From assembly GCA_023415055.1 (NCBI GenBank), contig JAEZLZ010000024.1, positions 41,344 through 105,343 on the forward strand: a stretch of DNA of 64,000 nucleotides, given 5' to 3'. The position numbers were made by a program, and so were the translations under genes. This DNA comes from Bacillota bacterium. GTDB taxonomy: Bacteria > Bacillota > Clostridia > Lachnospirales > Lachnospiraceae. The notes beneath the pieces are model-generated. The model saw nothing but the letters and a program-made list of their open reading frames with translations, searched no databases and was not told the DNA's origin. This document shows positions 35,366 through 43,961 of this stretch, one piece after another (the first letter of the stretch is position 1; every line of letters begins with the position of its first letter).

Positions 35366-37777
35366 ATGGAAGAGGTAAGAAACATCAAAATATCGGTACG
35401 TAATCTTGTAGAATTCATCCTTTGCTCCGGAGATCTTGATAATACCAGAGGAAGAAACGAAATCGACGCCATGCAGGCTGGCACAAGAATACATCGTAAG
35501 ATCCAGAAGCAGATGGGAGCGAATTATACAGCCGAGGTCCCGCTCAGTATTACTATGCCGGTGACCAGGGAGGATATAACCTTTGAATTAACCGTCGAAG
35601 GAAGAGCAGACGGAATCATAGATAACAGCAATTCGATTATGGAGGATTTCTCTGTACTTATATTTGAGGAGGAAGAAGCGAATCCACCGGAGATCATCAT
35701 TGATGAGATAAAAGGGGTCTATATGGAACTGTCCCATATGTCTGAGCCAGTAGGGGTACATCGTGCTCAGGCGATGTGTTATGCCTATATCTATGCAAAT
35801 AAGTATGAGCATAGCCGTATCGGAATCCGTATGACCTATTGCAATCTTGAGACAGAGAACATCCGATATTTTGAGGAGACTTTCACCTATGAGAAATTGA
35901 ACGATTGGTTTACCCATTTGGTTGAGGAATATGCTAAGTGGGCTGCCTGGCAGATCAAATGGACTCAGAAAAGATGCACTTCAATTAAAGCCTTAGACTT
36001 TCCATTTCTGTATCGAGAGGGACAGAAGGAGCTGGTGACAGGCGTTTATAAGACAATATTAAGGAAGAAAAAACTATTTATAGAAGCACCCACCGGAGTC
36101 GGCAAGACGATATCCACAGTATTTCCAACAGTAAAAGCCATGGGTGAGGGGATAGTGGAGAAGATATTCTATCTCACGGCTAAGACAATCACCAGAACCG
36201 TAGCAGAGGATACATTTAAAATATTAAGTGATAACGGACTTCCACTTAAGGTGGTAACGATTACAGCCAAGGATAAGATGTGTATCTTAGAGAAGCCGGA
36301 TTGTAATCCGGGAGCCTGCCCAAGAGCAAAAGGACATTTCGACCGTGTCAATGATGCGGTTTATGACTTACTTACGAATGTCAATGATATCACCAGAGAG
36401 GATATCGCTTCTTATGCAGAGAAACACTGTGTCTGCCCTTTTGAGATGGGGCTGGATGTTACGCTGTGGTCAGATGCGATCATTTGCGATTATAATTATG
36501 CCTTTGATCCCAATGTCTATCTCAGGCGGTTTTTCATGAACGACAAACCTTCGGATTACGTTTTCCTGATCGATGAGGCACATAATCTGGTTGACCGAGC
36601 CAGAGAGATGTATAGTGCCATATTGTATAAAGATGATTTCCTTGAGGTGAAGCGTCTGATCAAGGATAAAAGTGCCAAGCTGTCTAAACTGATCGATCAT
36701 TGCAACAATGATCTTCTGAAGCTTCGGAGGGACTGTGATGACTTTGAGGTATTAGATAATGTGGACAGCTTTGTTATGCATCTGATCAGTCTGATGGCAG
36801 AGTATGAGATTTTTTTGCAGGAGGGTTTTATTACAGAGGGTAAGGAAGAGATTCTAGGTTTGTACATGGATATCCGCCATTTTCTGAGTATGTATGAACT
36901 CCATGATGATAAATATACGATTTATACGGATTATGAGGAGGATCGCTTCCGGCTGAAGCTCCAATGTATGGATCCCTCGAAGAATCTGCAGACCTGTATG
37001 GAGAGGGGAAGAAGTGCGATATTATTCTCTGCGACATTATTGCCCATCAATTATTATATGGAACAGCTCGGAGGCAAGCCGGATGACTATGCGGTTTATG
37101 CTCCCTCCTCTTTCCTGACAGAGAACCGTCTCATCATGATCGGTACCGATGTAAGCACCAAGTATACCAGGAGAAATGAGACGGAGTACCGTAGAATACT
37201 CAATTATATTAAAGATTTTACAGAAGCGAAGGTAGGAAATTATATGGTATTCTTTCCCTCCTATCAGCTGCTGCAGACAATCGCTGAGCTTGCAGGGGAT
37301 GAACTGGAAGGGGTGGTTACCCAGAGCAGTAATATGACAGAAGCAGAAAAGGAACTGTTTTTAGAGGAATTCGTGGAGAATCCGCAAAGCAGTCGAATCG
37401 GCTTCTGCGTTATGGGTGGAATCTTCAGTGAAGGAATCGATTTAAAGAGTAACCGCCTGATCGGAGCAATTATTGTAGGAACAGGTCTTCCGATGGTATG
37501 TAATGAGAGGGAGCTGTTCCGAGGATATTTTGATGAGAAGAACGGCTCGGGCTTCGATTATGCCTATCTATATTCTGGAATGAATAAGGTATTGCAGTCG
37601 GCTGGAAGGGTAATTCGAACCAAGGAGGACCGGGGCGCCATTCTATTGCTTGATGAACGCTTTACACAGAAGCAATACTATAATCTGTTTCCCAGAGAAT
37701 GGTTTCCTAATGTATCGGTAAATCAGAGCACTATGAAGGAAATGCTTCATAAATTCTGGCAGGGGATAGTTGATTAA
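35366..37777 (+). CDS. ATP-dependent DNA helicase, XPD/DinG type, with RecB/Cas4-like nuclease-fold N-terminus
   Basis: An 803-residue SF2 helicase. Residues about 1-190 resemble a RecB/Cas4-type PD-(D/E)xK fold: an early RIHRKIQ helix, EIIIDEIKG near residue 108, and HRAQAMCYAYIYA about 20 residues later. Walker A is APTGVGKTIS near residue 236. A cysteine cluster near residues 305-360 (CILEKPDCNPGACPRA, then CVCP) fits the XPD/DinG iron-sulphur domain. The DEAH box is FLIDEAHNLVDRA near residue 400 and the C-terminal motif VI reads QSAGRVIRTKEDRG near residue 740. It probably repairs or unwinds damaged DNA. The nuclease-like domain may be inactive. Confidence 0.85.
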   Translation: MEEVRNIKISVRNLVEFILCSGDLDNTRGRNEIDAMQAGTRIHRKIQKQMGANYTAEVPLSITMPVTREDITFELTVEGRADGIIDNSNSIMEDFSVLIFEEEEANPPEIIIDEIKGVYMELSHMSEPVGVHRAQAMCYAYIYANKYEHSRIGIRMTYCNLETENIRYFEETFTYEKLNDWFTHLVEEYAKWAAWQIKWTQKRCTSIKALDFPFLYREGQKELVTGVYKTILRKKKLFIEAPTGVGKTISTVFPTVKAMGEGIVEKIFYLTAKTITRTVAEDTFKILSDNGLPLKVVTITAKDKMCILEKPDCNPGACPRAKGHFDRVNDAVYDLLTNVNDITREDIASYAEKHCVCPFEMGLDVTLWSDAIICDYNYAFDPNVYLRRFFMNDKPSDYVFLIDEAHNLVDRAREMYSAILYKDDFLEVKRLIKDKSAKLSKLIDHCNNDLLKLRRDCDDFEVLDNVDSFVMHLISLMAEYEIFLQEGFITEGKEEILGLYMDIRHFLSMYELHDDKYTIYTDYEEDRFRLKLQCMDPSKNLQTCMERGRSAILFSATLLPINYYMEQLGGKPDDYAVYAPSSFLTENRLIMIGTDVSTKYTRRNETEYRRILNYIKDFTEAKVGNYMVFFPSYQLLQTIAELAGDELEGVVTQSSNMTEAEKELFLEEFVENPQSSRIGFCVMGGIFSEGIDLKSNRLIGAIIVGTGLPMVCNERELFRGYFDEKNGSGFDYAYLYSGMNKVLQSAGRVIRTKEDRGAILLLDERFTQKQYYNLFPREWFPNVSVNQSTMKEMLHKFWQGIVD

Positions 37778-38673
37778 AAATGCAGTCCGCTGTTGGAAAA
37801 AGGATAATCCGTTTCCTTGGAAAGAAAATTCTTTCCGGTAAAGGCACGAAAGACCATGTTGCATAAATAATACAGGAGAGAGCCCAGGATTCCTCCGAGG
37901 ATGGCATAGATTATATCATCTATATCAAAACGCTTCGGGATAAGGAAGAGCTGAGTAAGCTCAAGTATTACAGGGAGAACAAACAGGCCTAAGGCTCTGA
38001 TGAGCCGAGGCTGCCTGCGAAGAACCAAGGTCATCTGGAAGCCGTAAGGCAAAAATACAAGAATCCGTACCAGCAGATAAATTACAATGTCACTTAAGGG
38101 GATGATGCTGTACAGATAATCCTCAATTTGTATTGTTATAGTCTCAAATGGAATGATATTAGGTGAATTCAATGTGCCTTGATATGCGAATGGAAAAGCA
38201 TCTACACCGAAGAGTCCATAGCATAGGATTCCAAGATAGATTACGAAGAAAAGAACGCTGTGATTACGATAGAAAAGATCATAATCTTCGATGTGAGTAC
38301 CATAATCCAGCATATTTCGTATAAAGCAATAGAGACAGGGGATAAGCCAATTGATGGCTGCAATCCCTAACATGGAACCGGTAAAAGGCAGGTAAGCCTG
38401 ATCCTCATTTAAGAAGGAAAGCAGTAGGATAACTGCGCTGATGAATAAAATCAGTGAAGAATAATTAAAACAGACTTCATAGGTTGAGGTCTGCTCCAAC
38501 AATATGTGGCAGCTGATCAGCGTAATCAGGGCTGCAATCCCCCAGATGACAACTGCAGCAGCAAAAAAATAATAGATTACAAATTGAATACATATCGTAA
38601 TAATACTTAAGAGAATAATTAAGGATGAAACTTGGACATTGGTTCTTCGTTGCATCTTAACGCCTTCTTTCAT
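37774..38673 (-). CDS. VanZ-like family membrane protein
   Basis: A 299-residue membrane protein with about eight hydrophobic segments. The C-terminal VanZ-like signature is clear: ILVFLPYGFQMTLV near residue 210, LPVILELTQLFLIPKRFDID near residue 232, then DDIIYAILGGILGSLLYY. VanZ-like proteins have no firm biochemical role apart from low-level teicoplanin resistance in one plasmid case. The ATG at 38673 overlaps the upstream lipid-kinase stop (TAATG); an in-frame ATG at 38655 has AGAAGG upstream and may be the true start. Its stop overlaps the convergent helicase stop by 4 bases. Confidence 0.8.
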   Translation of the reverse strand: MKEGVKMQRRTNVQVSSLIILLSIITICIQFVIYYFFAAAVVIWGIAALITLISCHILLEQTSTYEVCFNYSSLILFISAVILLLSFLNEDQAYLPFTGSMLGIAAINWLIPCLYCFIRNMLDYGTHIEDYDLFYRNHSVLFFVIYLGILCYGLFGVDAFPFAYQGTLNSPNIIPFETITIQIEDYLYSIIPLSDIVIYLLVRILVFLPYGFQMTLVLRRQPRLIRALGLFVLPVILELTQLFLIPKRFDIDDIIYAILGGILGSLLYYLCNMVFRAFTGKNFLSKETDYPFSNSGLHF

Positions 38674-39599
38674 TATAGAATCATTCGTATTTGTTCGTGT
38701 ATATTTCTTACCTTAATGTGGGAGCATACTGTGGGGACCTCTCCGTCGGTATGTACAGCACAGTTTATGTCTGTCTTAATCTCTATTTCGGAGCAGTGAA
38801 AAGTTTCCACTCCTTTATGTTTTATATGTGTACCGGTGAAGATCGTTGGCAGGAGTACGAATACCTTAGCCTTACTCAGTCCATGAACCAGAGTCACGGT
38901 AAGAAGACCATCCGTCGGATCGGCTCCGGGTGCCATGAGAAGCCCGCCGCCCTCATACTTATGAATCATATTGGACACCAGAAGGACCTTCTTGTAAGGG
39001 CCTTTTTCTACGCCATCTACAATTACCGTAGCACTCATCTGGGATGCGGCCAGCACCTGTTTGATAGCGATAGCAATATAGACGAACTTACCTGCACCAA
39101 ACCGGTTAAGACTCTTTTTTAACGGTGATTCCTGTACCTCGAGGCATACTGAGGCATCGTAGCCCATACCGCTGGAGCAGGTAAATCGACGCGGAGCATG
39201 CTCTTTGTCAAGAAAGGTAATCACACCGTGGTCCAAATATTTAAATTTGGTTGGCTTTAGTATATGAGACAACGCTTCCAGAGGATCCTTCGGTATCTGT
39301 AAGCTTCTTGCCAAATCATTACTGGAACCGGAAGGGATATATCCGAGAAGTACCTCGTCAAAATTCTCGATACCGTTAATCACTTCATTTACGGTTCCGT
39401 CACCTCCTAAGATGACGATATTTTTAATACCGGAATATCCGGTACAGATCTGTCTAGCAAGTTCAGTAGCATGCCCCATATGTTTTGTGAATAAGGCATT
39501 ATATTCAATCTTCTGCTTATCCAGTTCATCCTTCACGATCCACCAGAAGCGGATGCCTCTTCCGGAGCTGGATTTTGGATTAATAATAAAATGATACAT
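38673..39599 (-). CDS. Diacylglycerol/lipid kinase family protein (YegS/BmrU-like)
   Basis: A 308-residue lipid kinase of the DAGK catalytic-domain superfamily. The N-terminal strand is HFIINPKSSSGRG, the nucleotide-binding motif is ILGGDGTVNEVINGI near residue 63, and LGYIPSGSSNDLARSL near residue 85 is the second loop. These enzymes phosphorylate diacylglycerol or related lipids from ATP for phospholipid turnover or lipoteichoic acid synthesis. Start ATG 39599 has AAGGGAGA upstream. It is translationally coupled to the VanZ-like gene by one base, so both are one transcript. Confidence 0.88.
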   Translation of the reverse strand: MYHFIINPKSSSGRGIRFWWIVKDELDKQKIEYNALFTKHMGHATELARQICTGYSGIKNIVILGGDGTVNEVINGIENFDEVLLGYIPSGSSNDLARSLQIPKDPLEALSHILKPTKFKYLDHGVITFLDKEHAPRRFTCSSGMGYDASVCLEVQESPLKKSLNRFGAGKFVYIAIAIKQVLAASQMSATVIVDGVEKGPYKKVLLVSNMIHKYEGGGLLMAPGADPTDGLLTVTLVHGLSKAKVFVLLPTIFTGTHIKHKGVETFHCSEIEIKTDINCAVHTDGEVPTVCSHIKVRNIHEQIRMIL

Positions 39600-39908
39600 G
39601 TTATATTCTCCCTTGTAATGTCCCCCATTTAGCTGGTTATATCTAAAATATATAGTAAAATAGTATCATTGTCAATGTTCCAGGGTCCTAAGTATGTCAA
39701 TTTTACACAGCAGATAGTAAAAAGTGCTACTGGTTGACTATTTCTACAACTTTCCGCTTGAATTTCGCACCGGAACTGTATATGTTGTATACACACTAGA
39801 TGATTTCATTCTATATGCATTTACCGAAGGTTACATTATTTGGATAAATGTTAAATTTTTCGCGGCACGACTCATATACTATTATGACAGTAACGTACGG
39901 AGATATGA

Positions 39909-41198
39909 ATGGAGATTTACATTGTACAAGAAGGAGATACCCTTTATACCATAGCAGAAAGCTTCGGCGTTGCCGTTGATAGATTAGCGCAGGATAATGG
40001 TATAAATTATCCATATACTTTATTGATTGGTCAGGCGCTCATCATTGCATTCCCGAGGGAGGTCCATATCGTTCAGATCGGAGATACTCTTCAATCGATT
40101 GCAGAACAATATCAGGTTCCTGTCATGCAGATACTTCGAAATAATTCCTTCCTATCGGAAAGAAATGTTCTTTATCCGGGTGAGACATTAGTTATCAGCT
40201 ACTATACATCCGGAAACATTTATACAAACGGGTATGTATATGCATTTATCAAAAAGGATGCTTTGATCAAAATATTACCTAACTTGACCTTTCTATCCGT
40301 CCTAAATTATCGTTCTTCAGAGCGAGGGGAAATCATTCAATTCCGTGATGATGAAGAAATAATAAAGACCGCGTTGGAATATGGAGTATCACCTCTTTTA
40401 ATGATATCGACCTTGTCCGCTATGGGAGAGCCAAATATTGAAGTAGCTTATAGTATCTTAATGAGTGAAGAGTACCAGAACCGGAGTATAGAAAATATCC
40501 TGGAGATCCTGAAAAGAAAAGGGTACCATGGCATTAATATGGTATTTAATTATCTGAATATCAGCAGCCAGCCGCTCTACATCAATTTTGTCCGCAAGAT
40601 ATCGCAGCGGATAAAGCTGGAGGGTATGTTATTCTATATTACCATTAATATTAAGATTGAAAAAGCAAATGGTGATTATCGGATCGAGCAGGTGGATTAT
40701 TCGACCATTAGCTCTTATGTAGATGGATTAATTCTTTTAAAATTTGTATGGGGTGCAAATGAAGATCCCCCCGCTCCGGTCAGTAACATCAATTATGTGA
40801 GGAAGATGATAGAATATTTGATACAAAGTGTCCCACCGGAAAAAATAATGATCGGTAATCCAATTCTCGGCTATGACTGGAAACTGCCTTATATTCCTGA
40901 GCGGACCGTAGCAACTTCGATGACGATCAATTCGGTCTATGAACTGGCTTATGAGACCAATGCGGTGATTCAATATGATGAGGAATCCTTGACTCCATAT
41001 TTTTATTATAATCAGCTGATTGGAATTCCGGTTGAACATATTGTATGGTTTATTGATGTAAGAAGTATCAACGCTATCAATGAATTAGTAAAAGAATATA
41101 ATCTTGGAGGCAGCGGTATATGGAATATTATGTTCTACTATCCCCAATTGTGGACCTCGATTAATAGCCAGTTTGATATCATTAAATTAATACCCTGA
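39909..41198 (+). CDS. Spore-type LysM-GH18 protein with degenerate active site
   Basis: A 429-residue protein resembling the SleL/YaaH cortex-lytic glucosaminidases. Two LysM domains (residues 3-45 and 50-97; YIVQEGDTLYTIAESFGV and HIVQIGDTLQSIAEQY) are followed by a GH18 barrel. In active members the catalytic strand reads DxDxE; here it is GINMVFN at residues 208-214, with N210, V212 and N214 at the D, D and E positions. The catalytic Glu is therefore absent. Other barrel landmarks (NPILGYDWKLPY near residue 316) remain. It likely binds peptidoglycan, or acts as scaffold during sporulation. A GGAG site precedes ATG 39909. Confidence 0.8.
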   Translation: MEIYIVQEGDTLYTIAESFGVAVDRLAQDNGINYPYTLLIGQALIIAFPREVHIVQIGDTLQSIAEQYQVPVMQILRNNSFLSERNVLYPGETLVISYYTSGNIYTNGYVYAFIKKDALIKILPNLTFLSVLNYRSSERGEIIQFRDDEEIIKTALEYGVSPLLMISTLSAMGEPNIEVAYSILMSEEYQNRSIENILEILKRKGYHGINMVFNYLNISSQPLYINFVRKISQRIKLEGMLFYITINIKIEKANGDYRIEQVDYSTISSYVDGLILLKFVWGANEDPPAPVSNINYVRKMIEYLIQSVPPEKIMIGNPILGYDWKLPYIPERTVATSMTINSVYELAYETNAVIQYDEESLTPYFYYNQLIGIPVEHIVWFIDVRSINAINELVKEYNLGGSGIWNIMFYYPQLWTSINSQFDIIKLIP

Positions 41199-41322
41199 GG
41201 CTTAGGTCAAAGCTCAGCATGAGCTAATTAATTGAATATATTGAAGCAATAATATTCATTTATTTACAATGATGGCTGCTTTTGACCCAACATAAAGCTA
41301 TAAATAATTAACATAAACTCTT

Positions 41323-41425
41323 AAGGGCTGTTGCAAGAAAGAGATTAGAGGTAGAAAGAAAAGATTGGATTTTCCTTCTGCCTCCGGATATTCTATCTTG
41401 TGACAACCTATTTTTCTTCTTATGT
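41323..41425 (+). terminator. Long imperfect hairpin after the LysM-GH18 gene
   Basis: AGAGGTAGAAAGAAAA (41347-41362) pairs with the TTTTCCTTCTGCCTCC segment (41370-41385), and outer GGGCTGTTG / GACAACCT strands extend it. A T-rich stretch (ATTTTTCTTCTT) follows. The gene's stop is 125 bases upstream. Confidence 0.5.
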
Positions 41426-41559
41426 AATACATTCAGTTTGTTATCGAATTCAATACAGGCACAGAATTGTCCTTTCTTCATACTATGTATAGAGCAACAA
41501 AAATAATATGCATGTTGCTCGCAAATTATGCAAGAATTTTGAAAGGAGAGTCTGGCTTT

Positions 41560-41853
41560 ATGGATAGACGGATGTATCGCGGCATGACAGGGAACAACGG
41601 CGGCTATAACCGGAACCAAAATGCTTATAAACCGATGGAACCTGTTTGTGGTGATGTCGTGAGCGGATATGCACCGGAGGAAGCATACGAAAGAGACTGT
41701 TTCGACGATAATATGGAGCGATTCCCAATTGGTATGTGCTATGTACCCTGGCAGCGTTTCCGTAATTTGTATGAAAATGAGTTTCAAGCTTTGGCAAACG
41801 GGACCTTGTTTAAGGAGCTTGATTTAGACTGGTATGGAAGGGGATGTAAATAG
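41560..41853 (+). CDS. cotJA: Spore coat protein CotJA
   Basis: A 97-residue protein. The C-terminal half has the CotJA pattern GMCYVPWQRFRNLYENEFQAL followed by LFKELDLDWYG, in which the substituted coat-protein core PWQ...LYE...G-LF-ELD is recognisable. CotJA is an inner coat component required for assembling CotJC. The N-terminal part is Gly/Asn/Met-rich and variable. ATG 41560 has AGGAGAG upstream; the frame continues to 41467 without support. First gene of the cotJABC operon, which in Bacillus is transcribed by sigma-E in the mother cell. Confidence 0.88.
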   Translation: MDRRMYRGMTGNNGGYNRNQNAYKPMEPVCGDVVSGYAPEEAYERDCFDDNMERFPIGMCYVPWQRFRNLYENEFQALANGTLFKELDLDWYGRGCK

Positions 41854-41854
41854 G

Positions 41855-42112
41855 ATGGATGGAAATAGCAGAGAAAAATTATTTGCATGTATAGAAGCTA
41901 CCAGCTTTGTCTGCGATGAACTCCGATTATTCCTGGATACACATCCGACTGACAGAGCCGCTTTAGATTATTGGACTAAGGTATCAAAGGTTAGAAATGA
42001 AGCAGTTCATGAATATACCAAATGTTACGGACCGATTGAATCCTATCATGTAGAGGTAGATAATCGTTGGACCTGGGTTGATGAGCCTTGGCCTTGGGAA
42101 GGAAGGTGCTAA
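41855..42112 (+). CDS. cotJB: Spore coat protein CotJB
   Basis: An 85-residue protein with the CotJB pattern LFACIEATSFVCDELRLFLD, then HPTDRAALDYW and the aromatic C-terminus RWTWVDEPWPWEG. It acts with CotJA and CotJC in the spore coat. I start at ATG 41855 because GGAAGGGG lies about ten bases upstream; ATG 41834 would begin within the upstream gene. It is separated from cotJA by one base and from cotJC by three bases, so the trio is tightly coupled. Confidence 0.9.
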   Translation: MDGNSREKLFACIEATSFVCDELRLFLDTHPTDRAALDYWTKVSKVRNEAVHEYTKCYGPIESYHVEVDNRWTWVDEPWPWEGRC

Positions 42113-42115
42113 TGT

Positions 42116-42730
42116 ATGTGGAGTTATGAGAAGAGATTACAACATCCAGTCAATATTACAGAGAGAAATCCGAGATTAGCACAGGTTATCATGAGCCAAT
42201 TTGGTGGTCCGGACGGCGAACTGGCAGCATCGATGCGTTATCTGTCTCAGCGTTATGCGATGCCGAACCGAAAGGTAGTCGGTATCTTAACTGATATCGG
42301 AACAGAAGAGCTGGCACATATGGAAATGGTAAGTGCAATTGTGCATCAGCTGACTAAGGATCTTACTCCTGCAGAGATTATGGAGGGTGGCTTCGAGAAA
42401 TATTATGTTGATCACACCTTGGGTTTATGGCCGCAATCTGCAGGCGGTGTACCCTTTACCTCTACCTTCTTCCAGAGCAAGGGCGATCCGATTACCGATC
42501 TCGTTGAGGATATGGCAGCAGAACAAAAAGCAAGAACGACCTACGACAACATTCTTCGCCTTGTGCATGATCAGGAAGTATGTGACCCGATCAAGTTCTT
42601 AAGAGAGAGAGAAATTGTTCATTTCCAGAGATTCGGCGAAGCGCTCCGCATCATCCAGGATGAACTTGACTCCAGGAACTTCTATGCAATCAATCCGGCA
42701 TTTCCGGCGGACTTCAATAATAAGTGCTAA
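42116..42730 (+). CDS. cotJC: Spore coat protein CotJC / manganese catalase family
   Basis: A 204-residue member of the manganese (non-haem) catalase family. The di-manganese ligand helices are visible: EELAHMEMVSAIVHQLT near residue 64 with its EExxH motif, and DLVEDMAAEQKARTTYDNIL near residue 128 with the second E...E/H set; the third is REREIVHFQRFG near residue 163. CotJC is the coat-located catalase-like protein of endospores and may protect against hydrogen peroxide. The GGAAGGTG upstream fits ATG 42116. A strong terminator closes the operon. Confidence 0.93.
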   Translation: MWSYEKRLQHPVNITERNPRLAQVIMSQFGGPDGELAASMRYLSQRYAMPNRKVVGILTDIGTEELAHMEMVSAIVHQLTKDLTPAEIMEGGFEKYYVDHTLGLWPQSAGGVPFTSTFFQSKGDPITDLVEDMAAEQKARTTYDNILRLVHDQEVCDPIKFLREREIVHFQRFGEALRIIQDELDSRNFYAINPAFPADFNNKC

Positions 42731-42824
42731 GAAGTGATATTATAAAATCATTAAGACAATTAATTGCCTTAATAATTATTCTACGCAACTTCACACTACG
42801 CGGGAATTGTGACATCATGAATTA

Positions 42825-42855
42825 TACCCCGGTCCAATTGACCGGGGTATTTTAG
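42825..42855 (+). terminator. cotJABC terminator
   Basis: TACCCCGGTC (42825-42834) pairs perfectly with GACCGGGGTA (42840-42849), 5-base loop, then TTTT. The following 330 bases (to the next terminator at 43188) hold no gene I can support, only a 52-codon open frame without a ribosome-binding site. Confidence 0.85.
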
Positions 42856-43187
42856 AGATTATGACTACTATTTTTGAGATCTATTATTATACCTACCTAT
42901 AATAATCTGGTCGCTGCTGTTGTACAAACTATGTTTATATTAATGGTAAACACGTTAGCTTGGGGGAAGCTCATATTCCTGGAGCTGTGATACCAAATTA
43001 TAGCAGAATAGCATTAGCAGCATTCCTAACCATGCTTGTAATCTATAATATTTATATCATGATGAAAAAATGTTAGTCAAAGCTTATTATTATATATGAA
43101 ACGCAGTAATAAGGACTACATATTATAGGATATGTTATGAAAATTGATCTGAATGGAAAATAGAATCGTAGATAGTTGAAACATAAG

Positions 43188-43221
43188 AATACCCCCGTCT
43201 TTTCTGATCGGGGGTATTTTT
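43188..43221. terminator. Strong terminator next to the 48-aa gene
   Basis: AATACCCCCG (43188-43197) pairs perfectly with CGGGGGTATT (43209-43218), 11-base loop, and T tract on the plus strand. It can also stop minus-strand transcription from the small gene at 43242-43388. Confidence 0.8.
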
Positions 43222-43241
43222 ACTAAGCGTCCTGCGAGATG

Positions 43242-43388
43242 CTATACTCCTCTGATGTTTCCGGAGGAGGGCCTTTTATCGGTTGTGGATTTGGGATTGG
43301 GATTTTCTACTCTGGGACTGTACTTGTAGTCATCCTGCACACTGCTTTTTCCTTGCTTCTTTGAAGTCGTATCTTTGCTGTCGTTCAT
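43242..43388 (-). CDS. 48-aa hydrophilic small protein of unknown function
   Basis: A 48-codon minus-strand frame, MNDSKDTTSKKQGKSS...RPSSGNIRGV, starting at 43388 with AAAGGGG nine bases upstream. It is very hydrophilic, Ser/Lys/Asn/Pro-rich, and ends just before a strong terminator, which supports a real gene although it is short. The C-terminus (RP-S-S-G) recalls that of the 53-aa protein at 16708-16869 (RPARSGPGGA). It neighbours the spore-coat operon, so a spore role is possible but unproven. No family recognised. Confidence 0.55.
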   Translation of the reverse strand: MNDSKDTTSKKQGKSSVQDDYKYSPRVENPNPKSTTDKRPSSGNIRGV

Positions 43389-43496
43389 GGATTCATACCC
43401 CTTTCGCTTTTTTTATAGTGTCTGCCAAAAGGCAGTATTTATACCGAAAGGTAGAACATTTTAAGAAACTAAACTGAATTATAAAAAAATAACCTA

Positions 43497-43525
43497 TTGA
43501 CAAATTAAGTACCTGGTATTAATAT
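43497..43525 (+). promoter_or_regulatory. Promoter of the tryptophan T-box/TrpXYZ operon
   Basis: TTGACA (43497-43502) and TAATAT (43520-43525) are 17 bases apart, about 20 bases before the start of the T-box. Confidence 0.75.
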
Positions 43526-43544
43526 TTAGTCATTAATAAGTGAA

Positions 43545-43823
43545 ACCGTTGAGAAAGAAGAGTAAGCTTTAGTACGACATCACAGAGAGTCGCAGTTGGT
43601 GGGATGCGATATGGAGTTTTTAGCTGAATGGGCTTTTGAGGGCAACCCGAAATTACAGTAGGCGTTGACGGAAACCATAACCGTTATCAACATGGCATAT
43701 ATAGTTCGTATATGAAAGTAAGTGGGCATAAGGAAAAAGCAAAACAGCTTCTTCTTAAGTCAATTTGAGTGGTACCGCGGATAACCTTCGTCTCAAGTAT
43801 ATTTTATACTTGGGACTTTTTTT
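43545..43823 (+). promoter_or_regulatory. T-box leader (tRNA-Trp sensing) controlling TrpXYZ
   Basis: A full T-box transcription-attenuation leader. Stem I starts near 43551, with the AGAGAGT bulge at 43583-43589 and the GGTGGGATGCG element at 43598-43608. The specifier bulge GAATGGG has TGG (Trp) at 43629-43631. The conserved antiterminator T-box GAGTGGTACCGCGG is at 43767-43780. The terminator arms are 43790-43800 and 43806-43816 with a run of T to 43823. Uncharged tRNA-Trp should pair with TGG and with the ACC of the box, preventing termination. Confidence 0.93.
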
Positions 43824-43961
43824 GTTTCATCAAATTATCATTTTTTGAAATAGGAAGCCCTCCGGATATGTAAACCACTGCTTGACTAGCCACGAATGGC
43901 GAGAACGAACAATTCATATTAATTTTGATTGCCGAAAAGATCGGCAGAATGGAGGCTTCGT

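Noticed and set aside
42885..43076. A 52-codon open frame ending AFLTMLVIYNIYIMMKKC between cotJC and the 43188 terminator
   Set aside because: It has a membrane-like end but no ribosome-binding site or clear start; it may be a decayed remnant, which one window cannot prove.
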